The notes under the pieces were generated by a model. That model was given only the letters and a program-made list of their open reading frames with translations, searched no databases and had not been told where the DNA came from. A program made the position numbers and the translations under genes. Source: Caldimonas brevitalea (GTDB lineage Bacteria; Pseudomonadota; Gammaproteobacteria; Burkholderiales; Burkholderiaceae_C). From it: a DNA stretch of 64,000 nucleotides. The stretch is taken from positions 1,922,001 to 1,986,000 of the forward strand of contig NZ_CP011371.1 in NCBI RefSeq assembly GCF_001017435.1. Reading direction: 5' to 3'. This document shows positions 17,561-25,631 of the stretch, piece by piece. Every line of letters begins with the position of its first letter. Position 1 is the first letter of the stretch.

Positions 17561-18355
17561 ATGCGTTTCGCCATCCATCACGCCACCCACTACGAGTACA
17601 GCAGCGAGCTGGAGCACGGGGTGCAGGTGGTGTGCCTCACGCCGGCGACCTCGGCGCACCAGCGTGTGCTCGAGTGGCAGGTCCAGGCGCCGGGGCGCTT
17701 GTTCGCGAGCGTCGACGGCTACGGCAACCTGACCCACACCTACACGCTGCCGCCGCGCATGCGCAAGGGCACGATCCGGGCGCATGGTCTGGTCGAGACC
17801 ACCGCCTGCCACGAGCTGGTCGACGCCGAGCAGGCGGTGTCGCCGCAGCTCTATTTGCGCACCACCCCGTTGGCCGAGCCGCACCGCCGTGTCGCCGATT
17901 TCGCCGCGCCCCACCTCGACGGAGGGCCCGCGGTCGAGCGCCTGCTGGCGCTGGCCGCCGCCGTGATCGAGCAGGTGCGTTATCGCCCGGGGCACACCGG
18001 GGTGCAGACCACCGCGCTGGAGGCCTTCGACTGGGGCAAGGGCGTCTGCCAGGACCAGGCGCATGTGTACATCGCGGCGTGCCGCAGCCACGGCGTGCCC
18101 GCGCGTTACGTGAGCGGCTATTTTCATGCGCCCGATGCGCCGGAACTGGCCAGCCACGCTTGGGTGGACGTGTGTGTCGACATCGCTGCACGTCGGTGGG
18201 TGAGTGTCGACGTCACGCATGCCTGCCTGATGGACGAGCGGCATGTGCGGCTGGCGGTGGGGCCCGATTACGGCGCCTGCCCACCGGTCAAGGGTATTCG
18301 TCGTGGCGGCGGCGACGAGAGGATGCAGGTGCACATCGACATCCGCAGCGTGTGA
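17561..18355 (+). CDS. Transglutaminase family protein
   Basis: 264 residues. An N-terminal beta-rich domain (FAIHHATHYEYSSELEHGVQ) precedes a transglutaminase-like cysteine protease core with the triad Cys in GKGVCQDQAHVY, His in ASHAWVDV, and Asp in WVSVDVTHAC. It probably acts as a protease or amidase/transamidase on peptides, not necessarily as a crosslinker. It ends the ATP-grasp/alpha-E/transglutaminase operon, 76 bp after alpha-E, and is convergent with mltB. Confidence 0.92.
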   Translation: MRFAIHHATHYEYSSELEHGVQVVCLTPATSAHQRVLEWQVQAPGRLFASVDGYGNLTHTYTLPPRMRKGTIRAHGLVETTACHELVDAEQAVSPQLYLRTTPLAEPHRRVADFAAPHLDGGPAVERLLALAAAVIEQVRYRPGHTGVQTTALEAFDWGKGVCQDQAHVYIAACRSHGVPARYVSGYFHAPDAPELASHAWVDVCVDIAARRWVSVDVTHACLMDERHVRLAVGPDYGACPPVKGIRRGGGDERMQVHIDIRSV

Positions 18356-18403
18356 CGGCTGCACCGCGCCGCGGTGCAGCGGCATCACCCCTCCGCTGCG
18401 GCG

Positions 18404-19495
18404 TCAGTGCGTCGTTGGACGGGCGGCGTGGAGCGCGCCCACCGTGCGGCCCAACTCGATCACCGCCATCGCGTAATAGCTCGACCAGTTGTAGCGCGTG
18501 ATGGCGTAGAAGTTGGGCGTGCCGGCCACATAGCTGGGCGCGGCGTCGCCGTTCTGCAGTTCGATCAGGGCCAGCTTGCCCTCGAAGCGGCGTCCTTCTT
18601 CCGACAGGCTGGCGCCGTGCTGCGCGAACTGCTCGGCGGTGAAACTGGGCAGGATGTCGGGCACCAGCAGTGCCGCACGGTCGCGCACCTCGACCGGCGC
18701 GGCCACGTTGAAATAGGTGGGCTGGCCGCGCTGCCAGCCGAACTCGGCCAGGTAGTGCGCGACACTGCCGATCACGTCGGCCGTGCTGTGGCGCAGGTCG
18801 ACGCGCCCGTCGCCGTCGAAGTCCACGGCGTATTTGTTCCAGCTGCTCGGCATGAACTGCGGCATGCCCATCGCGCCGGCGTAAGAGCCGCGCACCGTCA
18901 GCGGATCGAGCCCTTCGCTGCGGCACAGCACCAGCAGCTGCTCCAGCTCCTGCCGGAAGAACGCGGTGCGGTCGCGCCGCCCGGGCGGGAAGTCGAAGCT
19001 GAGGGTGGCGAGCGCGTCGAGCACACGGAAGTTGCCCATCTGCTGGCCGTAGATGGTTTCGACACCGACGATGCCGACGACGATTTCGGGCGGCACCCCG
19101 TACATCTGTTCCGCCTGCCGCAGCCAGCGCTCGTTCGCCTCCCAAAAGGCGAGGCCGGCGCGGATGCGCTTGGGTTCGACGAAGCGGGAACGGTAGGCGG
19201 CCCAGTTCTTCGCGGTGCCGGCCGAGGGCGGCATGATGTAGCGCGCCACCGCCGGGATGAAGCGCGACTGGCCCAGCACGTCGCGCACCCACGCGGCGTC
19301 GAGTTGCTGGCGCTGGGCAATCTCGTCGGCCAGGCCCATCACGTCGGCTCGGCCGCCATAAGTGACGACGTCCGGCGCATCGGGCGAGTGGCGGTTTTGA
19401 GCGAACGCAGTGCTGCAGACGAGCGAAGTGGCCAGCAGCCAACGGGCAAGGGGCCGCCGGCGGGGACGCGGGGCGAGGCAGGTCTTGTCAAGCAT
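18404..19495 (-). CDS. mltB: Lytic murein transglycosylase B
   Basis: 363 residues. It cleaves the MurNAc-GlcNAc glycosidic bond of peptidoglycan with formation of 1,6-anhydro-MurNAc. The catalytic Glu is in VGIVGVETIYGQQMGNF, and the SYAGAMGMPQFMPSSWNKYA and DFDGDGRVDL blocks are diagnostic of the SltB1/MltB family. A signal sequence (PLARWLLATSLVCSTAFA) suggests export, with no lipobox at the cleavage site. The ATG at 19495 overlaps the end of the upstream transglutaminase gene by 8 bp; a TTG at 19510 is an alternative start. Confidence 0.92.
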   Translation of the reverse strand: MLDKTCLAPRPRRRPLARWLLATSLVCSTAFAQNRHSPDAPDVVTYGGRADVMGLADEIAQRQQLDAAWVRDVLGQSRFIPAVARYIMPPSAGTAKNWAAYRSRFVEPKRIRAGLAFWEANERWLRQAEQMYGVPPEIVVGIVGVETIYGQQMGNFRVLDALATLSFDFPPGRRDRTAFFRQELEQLLVLCRSEGLDPLTVRGSYAGAMGMPQFMPSSWNKYAVDFDGDGRVDLRHSTADVIGSVAHYLAEFGWQRGQPTYFNVAAPVEVRDRAALLVPDILPSFTAEQFAQHGASLSEEGRRFEGKLALIELQNGDAAPSYVAGTPNFYAITRYNWSSYYAMAVIELGRTVGALHAARPTTH

Positions 19496-21569
19496 GGTCA
19501 AGGTGGGCAAGGGCCCGCCGCAGGTCGCGCGCGAGCGAACGTGTCAGTGTAGAGGCGCCGCGGCCGCCGGCCGGAGGGGGCCCGTAGCGCTCGGCTTCGA
19601 GCCGGTTCAACAGGGCCGCAACGCCTGCGGCCCGCTCGCCGAAACGTTGCAGCGCCCGCTGCGCCAGTTCTCGGGGGGGCGTGTGTGGGCCGGATTCGAG
19701 GCCGGCATCGGCCAGGCGCATGCGCATCCGGTGGTACAGCCGCAGCCACGGGTCCTGGCGCTGGCGTCCCCACCAGGCCCAGACGGCCCCGCCTGCGGAC
19801 GCAGCGGCGACCAGCAGCGCCAACAGCAAGGCCAGGTCGCGCCAGCTGGGGGTGTCGAAGCCCAGGCCCTTCAACAGGTCGCGCTGGCGCCCCTGCGAGT
19901 AGTTCAGCACCCATTGGCTCCAGGCATTGTTGAGGGCGTCCCATCGGTGCTGCAGATGTCGCCAGGCGGTGGGGTCCACCGTGTCGAAGACCGAGGACAC
20001 CAGGCCTTGGTTGGGCCGCAGGCTCGGCGGGCGCGTCACCCGGGCGGGGGCCGCGGCGGCGGTTGGATCGGCGCGCACCCAGCCCTGACCTTGCTGCCAA
20101 TATTCCGCCCAGGCATGGGCAAAGCTGTTGCGCACCAGGTAGTAGCCGTCGACCGGGTTGCGCTCGGCGCCCTGGTACCCGGTGACGACACGCGCCGGCA
20201 CGCCGAGCGCGCGCATCACGACGACAAAGGCGCCGGCGAAGTGTTCGCAAAAACCTTGCTTGCCGTCGAGCCAGAACTCGTCGATGGCATGTCGACCACG
20301 CTCATCCCCGTAGATTCCCGGGCTCAAGGTGTAGGCATACCCCTGCGTGCGGATGTGACGCAGCACGGCCTCGGCCAGCGCACGGGCATTCGCCTGTGCA
20401 AGGCGCGGGTCTTGGCGCAGCGCGGCCGCCCAGGCCAGCGTGCGCGGGTTGTAGCCCGCCGGCAGCTCGAGGTACTGCTGCAGGCCGGGCACCGAGGCTT
20501 CGGGACCATGACGGAAGTTCGAGTAGGCGGTGGCGGCGAAACGCCGGCGCTCCATCAGGGGACGGGGAAGGCCCCACTGCAGGTCGTCGTAGCGGCGCAC
20601 CCGCAGGTCGTCGTCGGACTTCACGTCGGAGGTCACTTCCAGCAGGGCCAGGACCGGCACCCGCGTGGGCTCGACGGTGACCTCGTACTGCCACGGACGC
20701 CCCGTCAGCTGCAGCGCCGCGGCGACCCGCTGTTCGGGCCGCCAGTCGTTCCGCCGCGCCGGCAACCACTCGCGTCCGTTGAACTGGGACAGCACCGGGC
20801 CACGGAAGTACATGGCTTCGGGGGGCGGCTCCTGGCCGTTGAAGCGCAGGCGCATCGCGACGGTGTCGTCCAGCGCCAGCTCGGCCACGGTGCCCATCGC
20901 CATGACATCGGACAGCCCGGTGCGGCTGCCCGACGCATCGCTCGGCACACCCCACAGTGGCCCGAAGCGGGGGAACAGCAGGAACAGCGCCACCATCACC
21001 GGCGCGCCGAACAAGCACATGCGCGCTGCCAGGCCACCGGCGTTGCGCAGGCTCGGATGGCCGACCGGCATATGGGCCAGCACCAGCGAGGTCAGCAGCC
21101 CCCACACCGCGACCACCATCGCGACCGCCAGCAGCAGCGACTGCGAGTACAGGAAGTGCGTCAGCACCAGGAAAAAGCCGAGAAAAAACACCACGAAGGC
21201 GTCGCGCCGCGCACGCAGCTCGAGCGTTTTCAGGGCCATCAGCACCACCACCATCGTGACCCCCGCCTCCTTGCCGACCAGGCTGCGGTGGCTCAGCCAG
21301 GTGGCGCCGAGCGAGGCCAGCAGCAACAGCGCCAGCATCCAGCGTGACGGCAGCGGGCGGCCCGCAAGCGCGAGCCATGCACGCCACAGCAGCACCACAC
21401 CGGCCAGCGCGGAGCACCACACCGGCAGGTGCGCCACGTGGGGCCCGACCACCCAGGCGATCACGGCGAGCAGGAACAGGGTGTCTCGGGTTTCGCGGGG
21501 CCAGTGCGCCCAGCGGGACCACCAACCGCCGCGGGAGGTGGAGGAGGACATTACGTTGACAGCTTGCAT
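19488..21569 (-). CDS. TgpA-like membrane transglutaminase (DUF3488)
   Basis: 693 residues. Several N-terminal membrane helices (DUF3488) are followed by a periplasmic transglutaminase-like core with Cys in KQGFCEHFAGAFV, His in SFAHAWAEYW and Asp in VRADPTAA, then another membrane helix and a cytoplasmic DUF4129-like tail. Pseudomonas TgpA of this architecture is essential. It is encoded after the DUF58 and MoxR genes, the standard order moxR-DUF58-tgpA, and overlaps mltB at its 3' end. ATG 21551 is an alternative start. Confidence 0.92.
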   Translation of the reverse strand: MQAVNVMSSSTSRGGWWSRWAHWPRETRDTLFLLAVIAWVVGPHVAHLPVWCSALAGVVLLWRAWLALAGRPLPSRWMLALLLLASLGATWLSHRSLVGKEAGVTMVVVLMALKTLELRARRDAFVVFFLGFFLVLTHFLYSQSLLLAVAMVVAVWGLLTSLVLAHMPVGHPSLRNAGGLAARMCLFGAPVMVALFLLFPRFGPLWGVPSDASGSRTGLSDVMAMGTVAELALDDTVAMRLRFNGQEPPPEAMYFRGPVLSQFNGREWLPARRNDWRPEQRVAAALQLTGRPWQYEVTVEPTRVPVLALLEVTSDVKSDDDLRVRRYDDLQWGLPRPLMERRRFAATAYSNFRHGPEASVPGLQQYLELPAGYNPRTLAWAAALRQDPRLAQANARALAEAVLRHIRTQGYAYTLSPGIYGDERGRHAIDEFWLDGKQGFCEHFAGAFVVVMRALGVPARVVTGYQGAERNPVDGYYLVRNSFAHAWAEYWQQGQGWVRADPTAAAAPARVTRPPSLRPNQGLVSSVFDTVDPTAWRHLQHRWDALNNAWSQWVLNYSQGRQRDLLKGLGFDTPSWRDLALLLALLVAAASAGGAVWAWWGRQRQDPWLRLYHRMRMRLADAGLESGPHTPPRELAQRALQRFGERAAGVAALLNRLEAERYGPPPAGGRGASTLTRSLARDLRRALAHLDHA

Positions 21570-21763
21570 GTCCGGGGGGCCCTTAGGGCGGGGGAAAGCA
21601 GGGTATTACCAGGCGCCATGCCAGGGCCGAATGGGAGGCCGCAGAGCCGGCGGTCGGCGTGTGCACAAGGGCCGGGGAAGCGGCGGCACGACGTCGGTGC
21701 GGTGGTGGCGGGACGGGAGATCACCTGCGCAGTACAGCCTTGGTTTCATGTCGACGAGCGGTG

Positions 21764-22789
21764 CTAGCCGGCGAACAATGCCAGCTGCTCCAGACAACGG
21801 CGGCGGTGCGCCTCGCCATGTTCCGGAGCAATCTCCCGGCCCGGCAGCCGCAGCCCGTAGACCATGTCGAGCCGGTCGGCGAGCATCACCCACGCCGCCA
21901 GGCGCGACAGGCGCGCCTCGATGCCCGGCACGGCGGCTTGCTGGTAGTCGATCCACAGTTCCTGGCGGGACGGCGCCGACGTGTCTCGGCTGACCATTTC
22001 GTCGCTTTTCGCGACCTTCTTCCACACCACCATCTTCAGCGGATCGCCGCGTCGGTAGGCCCGCACCCCTTCGGTTTCGCCGCCCTGAGCCTGGCGCGCG
22101 CTCATCGGTCCGCCGGGCATCGGCAAGGCGCCGGGCAAAGGCGGCGCCTGCACTTCCGGCGCCGGGTAGACCAGCAGCTGCGACGCCGGCCGCCAGACCG
22201 ACCAGACGCGGAAGATCCCGAGCGGAAAGCGCGTCTCGGCGGTCAGGGCCGGCACCGGGTGCAGTCCACGCGCCTGCGGCTGGAAGCTGACATGCGTCAC
22301 GGCCTGCGCCTGCGGCGGCACATCGGTCCAGCTCCAGCCGTCGATGCTGCCGGGCGTGTACACCCGCAAACCGATGCCGTAGCGGTTGCGCCGGTCTTCG
22401 CTCGTGAGGGTCACTTCGAGCGTTGCCGGCTCGCCACAGAAGACGGGCGCCGGCGGCTTGAGGCGCAGTGTCAGCCCGCGCAGGGTGCCATGGGTCACGT
22501 ACATGCCGGCGACGCCGGCACCGGCCAGCAGGAAGGTCAGCAGATAGCCGAGGTTGAGCTGGAAGTTGATCGACGCCAGCAGCAACACCAGCAAGGTGAG
22601 GGCGAACATGACGCCCGGGCGGGTGGGCAGGATGTAGACGTTGTGCTGGGTCAGCAGCTGCGTGTCGGACAGGGGGATGCGCGCTTGCCACCAGGCCTGG
22701 AAGCGCCGCTGCACCCAAGCCAGCGGTGTGGCCGGCAGGCGGCCGAAGGGCGTGGTGGTGGCCATGCTACTGCGGGCAGACGCGGTCAC
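21764..22789 (-). CDS. DUF58 domain-containing protein
   Basis: 341 residues. Two membrane helices near the N-terminus (MFALTLLVLLLASINFQLNL, then GYLLTFLLAGAGVAGMY) are followed by a beta-rich region and the DUF58 signature GETEGVRAYRRGDPLKMVVW in the C-terminal part. DUF58 proteins are von Willebrand-like and pair with MoxR ATPases. The GTG at 22789 begins 4 bp after the moxR stop; ATG 22765 would give a slightly shorter protein. A 194-bp gap, in which I see no feature, separates it from tgpA. Confidence 0.87.
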   Translation of the reverse strand: MTASARSSMATTTPFGRLPATPLAWVQRRFQAWWQARIPLSDTQLLTQHNVYILPTRPGVMFALTLLVLLLASINFQLNLGYLLTFLLAGAGVAGMYVTHGTLRGLTLRLKPPAPVFCGEPATLEVTLTSEDRRNRYGIGLRVYTPGSIDGWSWTDVPPQAQAVTHVSFQPQARGLHPVPALTAETRFPLGIFRVWSVWRPASQLLVYPAPEVQAPPLPGALPMPGGPMSARQAQGGETEGVRAYRRGDPLKMVVWKKVAKSDEMVSRDTSAPSRQELWIDYQQAAVPGIEARLSRLAAWVMLADRLDMVYGLRLPGREIAPEHGEAHRRRCLEQLALFAG

Positions 22790-22793
22790 GGGT

Positions 22794-23720
22794 TCAAGGC
22801 AGCGGCACGGCCTCGATCATGGCTTGCACCTGCTCGGCGCGGCCGCGCCCGCTGCTGGCCACCGGCATCAGGCGATGGGCGATGGCTTGCGGCAGGATGG
22901 CCTGGATGTCGTCGGGTGCGACATAGCTGCGCTGCGCGAGTAGCGCACGCGCCTTGGCGGCGCGCAGCACGGCTATGCCCGCCCGGGGACTCAGGCCTTC
23001 GACGAACCAGCGGCCGGAGCGCGTGGCGGCGATCAGGTCCTGGAGGTAGTCAAGCAAGGGGTCGGCGGCGTGCACCTGCAGCACCGCCTGCTGGGCGGTC
23101 CGCAATTCCGCCGGTGTCATCACGGGCGGCAGGTGTTCGATCGCGTGGCGGCGGTCATTGCCGGCCAGCAGCTGGCGCTCCGAGGCCCGGTCGGGATAGC
23201 CGAGCGTGATGCACATCAGGAAGCGGTCGAGCTGCGATTCGGGCAGCGGGTAGGTGCCGAGCTGGTCGCTCGGGTTCTGCGTCGCGATCACGAAAAACGG
23301 CGACGGCAACGGACGGGTTTCGCTCTCGGTGGTGACCTGGTGCTCTTCCATGGCCTCGAGCAAGGCACTTTGCGTCTTGGGCCCGGCACGGTTGATTTCG
23401 TCGGCCAGCAGCACCTGCGTGAACACCGGGCCGGGGTGGAACACGAAGGCTTCCTTGCCGCGCTCGTAGACACTGACACCGACCAGGTCGGAAGGCATCA
23501 GGTCGGCCGTGAACTGAACCCGGGAAAAGCGCAGCCCCAGCGACACCGCCAGCGCGTGGGCCAGCGTGGTCTTGCCCACACCGGGTACGTCTTCGATCAG
23601 CAGGTGGCCCCCGGCCAGCAGGCAGGCGACGCTGTCTTCGACCTGGCGATGCTTGCCGACAATGATCGTGTTAACCTGATCTAGCAGCCGTTGCAGCTGC
23701 GCATGCACAGAGGCGCTCAT
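22794..23720 (-). CDS. MoxR family AAA+ ATPase
   Basis: 308 residues. Walker A is GVPGVGKTTLA (about residue 50), Walker B LLADEINRAGPKTQSALLEA, sensor 1 ATQNPSDQLGTYPLPESQLD, and arginine-finger region DRFLM. MoxR ATPases act as chaperone-like maturation factors for proteins or complexes and are encoded beside DUF58 and transglutaminase genes as here. Start MSASVHAQ at 23720 fits the family. It heads the minus-strand operon moxR-DUF58-tgpA-mltB and is divergent from the deacetylase gene. Confidence 0.93.
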   Translation of the reverse strand: MSASVHAQLQRLLDQVNTIIVGKHRQVEDSVACLLAGGHLLIEDVPGVGKTTLAHALAVSLGLRFSRVQFTADLMPSDLVGVSVYERGKEAFVFHPGPVFTQVLLADEINRAGPKTQSALLEAMEEHQVTTESETRPLPSPFFVIATQNPSDQLGTYPLPESQLDRFLMCITLGYPDRASERQLLAGNDRRHAIEHLPPVMTPAELRTAQQAVLQVHAADPLLDYLQDLIAATRSGRWFVEGLSPRAGIAVLRAAKARALLAQRSYVAPDDIQAILPQAIAHRLMPVASSGRGRAEQVQAMIEAVPLP

Positions 23721-23769
23721 AGCGGGCACCTTAACCGAAAACACGACTGTTCGACGGGGACGAGTTCAA

Positions 23770-24705
23770 ATGGCGACCGGCTTCTATAGCCATCCCGATT
23801 GCCGGCGGCACGACATGGGGACGGGCCACCCGGAGTGTCCTGAACGACTCGACGCCATCAACGACTTTCTGCTGGCGACCGGCCTGGATGTGGCGCTGAA
23901 TCAGCGCGAGGCGCCCGAAGTGGCGCTCAGCGACGTGCAACTCGCCCACAACGCCGGCTACGTCGCCAACCTGCGCGACCTGATGGCGCAAGTGGCACAG
24001 AGCGGCGAGCGGCGGGCGGTCGACCCGGACACGGTGATCTGCCCGCACAGTTGGCCCGCCGCGCTGAGGGCTGCCGGCGCTGCGGTGGCAGCCACTGACG
24101 CGGTGCTTGACCGGCAGCTGGAAAACGCCTTTTGCGCGGTGCGGCCGCCCGGCCACCACGCCACGCGCAGTCAGGCGATGGGCTTTTGCTTCTTCAACAA
24201 CGTCGCGATCGCGGCGCGCCACGCGCTCGACGTGCGCCGCCTCAAGCGGGTGGCGGTGGTCGACTTCGACGTGCACCACGGCAACGGCACCGAGGAGATC
24301 CTGACCGGTGACGACCGGGTGCTGATGGTCAGCTTCTTCCAGCACCCGCTGTATCCCTACAGCGGCACCGAGCCCGCGGCCGACAACATGGTCAACCTGC
24401 CGGTGCCGGCTTACACCAAGGGCATGGAGATCCGCGAACTGGTCGAGGCGATCTGGATCCCCCGGCTGGAGCGTTTCAAGCCCGAGATGATCTTCATCTC
24501 GGCCGGCTTCGACGCCCACCGCGAAGACGACCTGGCCCAGATGGGCTTGGTCGAGGCCGACTACGAGTGGATCACCCGGCGCATCAAAGACGTGGCGCAG
24601 CGCTATTGCAAGGGACGCATCGTCTCGTGCCTCGAAGGCGGCTACAACCTGAGCGCACTGGGCCGCAGCGTCGGTGCCCATCTCAGGGTGCTGGCGGGCG
24701 TCTGA
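23770..24705 (+). CDS. Histone deacetylase family protein
   Basis: 311 residues of the class II HDAC-like/acetylpolyamine amidohydrolase superfamily. Zinc and catalytic residues are visible: the GTGHPECPERL opening, RPPGHHAT (tandem His), VDFDVHHGNGTEEI (Asp and His zinc ligands), and SAGFDAHREDDL (third ligand). The natural bacterial substrates are often acetylated small molecules or lysines; acetyl-CoA synthetase lies 3 kb away but is not linked transcriptionally. It stands alone, followed by a 211-bp gap with a dyad. Confidence 0.92.
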   Translation: MATGFYSHPDCRRHDMGTGHPECPERLDAINDFLLATGLDVALNQREAPEVALSDVQLAHNAGYVANLRDLMAQVAQSGERRAVDPDTVICPHSWPAALRAAGAAVAATDAVLDRQLENAFCAVRPPGHHATRSQAMGFCFFNNVAIAARHALDVRRLKRVAVVDFDVHHGNGTEEILTGDDRVLMVSFFQHPLYPYSGTEPAADNMVNLPVPAYTKGMEIRELVEAIWIPRLERFKPEMIFISAGFDAHREDDLAQMGLVEADYEWITRRIKDVAQRYCKGRIVSCLEGGYNLSALGRSVGAHLRVLAGV

Positions 24706-24788
24706 CCGACCGACGGCGGCGCGAGAGCCTCGCCAGCCTCTGACCGGCGGCCGCGCGCAAGCCAACGGCGGCGGCGCCTGCGGCACCA

Positions 24789-24821
24789 GGACGGCCCCAC
24801 ACGGCTGAAGGTGGGCCGTCC
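24789..24821. terminator. GC-rich dyad between convergent genes
   Basis: GGACGGCCCCAC (24789-24800) pairs with GTGGGCCGTCC (24811-24821), with one bulged C and a 10-base loop. There is no T-run on either side, so it is only a possible terminator between the deacetylase and the convergent VOC gene. Confidence 0.45.
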
Positions 24822-24916
24822 GACCTCGACATCATTCGGTTCGGCGCTTGCCGCGCGTCGCCCCCCGCCTTGAGCCCCGGCGGCGCTGCCCGCGCGGCGC
24901 CCGGCACCGTCACCGC

Positions 24917-25390
24917 TCAAGCCGGCTGCGCGAACAACTGCGCGGCGCGGCGCTCGAGTTCGTCCGGGGGCACGTCCTCAACGTGGGTGGCGATGTGCCA
25001 CTTGTGCCCGAACGGATCTTTCACGCTGCCGCTGCGGTCGCCGTAGAACTGGTCGGCGACTTCCATCGTCAGGGTGGCGCCCGCGGCGACCGCACGCTCG
25101 ACGACGGCGTCGACGTTGTCGACATACAGCATCAGCGTGGTGCCGGAATCGCCGATGGTGGCGGGGCTCAGCGCGTTCCACTGGGGCGACTCGTCGTGCA
25201 GCATCACCACCGAGCCGCCGATGCTGATTTCGGCGTGCGCGATCAGGCCGCCCGGCATGTTCATGCGCATGTTCTCGACGGCGCCGAAGGCCTTCTTGTA
25301 AAACTCGATCGCGTCGGCTGCGCCCTTGATGGTGAGGTAGGGCGTGATGGAGGTGTAGCCATCGGGGATGGCCTTGACTGCTTGTGACAT
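24917..25390 (-). CDS. VOC family (glyoxalase/PhnB-like) protein
   Basis: 157 residues. It starts IPDGYTSITPYLTIKGAADAIEFYKKAFGA, the usual opening of the PhnB/YP_-type vicinal oxygen chelate family, and ends DPFGHKWHIATHVEDV, where the DPFGH(x)W motif carries one metal-ligand His. Members bind metals or small ligands; many are annotated as glyoxalase/bleomycin resistance-like with no known substrate. The ATG at 25390 matches this N-terminus. It appears monocistronic. Confidence 0.9.
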   Translation of the reverse strand: MSQAVKAIPDGYTSITPYLTIKGAADAIEFYKKAFGAVENMRMNMPGGLIAHAEISIGGSVVMLHDESPQWNALSPATIGDSGTTLMLYVDNVDAVVERAVAAGATLTMEVADQFYGDRSGSVKDPFGHKWHIATHVEDVPPDELERRAAQLFAQPA

Positions 25391-25557
25391 ACGGACTCCC
25401 TCGGGCGAATGGGTGGCAGGGGCCGCCCGCCAACGCCGGCCCGGACGCCGTCGGCGGGTGGTACTACTGTATGGATGTACAGCATAGCGAGCGTTGGAAC
25501 GATACGCAAGCGCCGTTCGGCAGCCGAGGACGGCAGCGTCCGGAGGCCCTGAAAGAC

Positions 25558-25590
25558 AAACGCCCTTGGCGCAGAGCGCAGAGGGCGTTT
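25558..25590 (-). terminator. Intrinsic terminator of the fumarase gene
   Basis: A perfect 9-bp inverted repeat (AAACGCCCT/AGGGCGTTT) with a 15-base loop. On the minus strand the second arm runs into GTTTGTCTTT, giving a moderate T-tract. It lies 42 bp downstream of the fumarase stop codon. Confidence 0.75.
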
Positions 25591-25631
25591 GGAGCGGGGC
25601 CTCGGAGGAGGCCCGGGCCAGTGGCCGGCGG

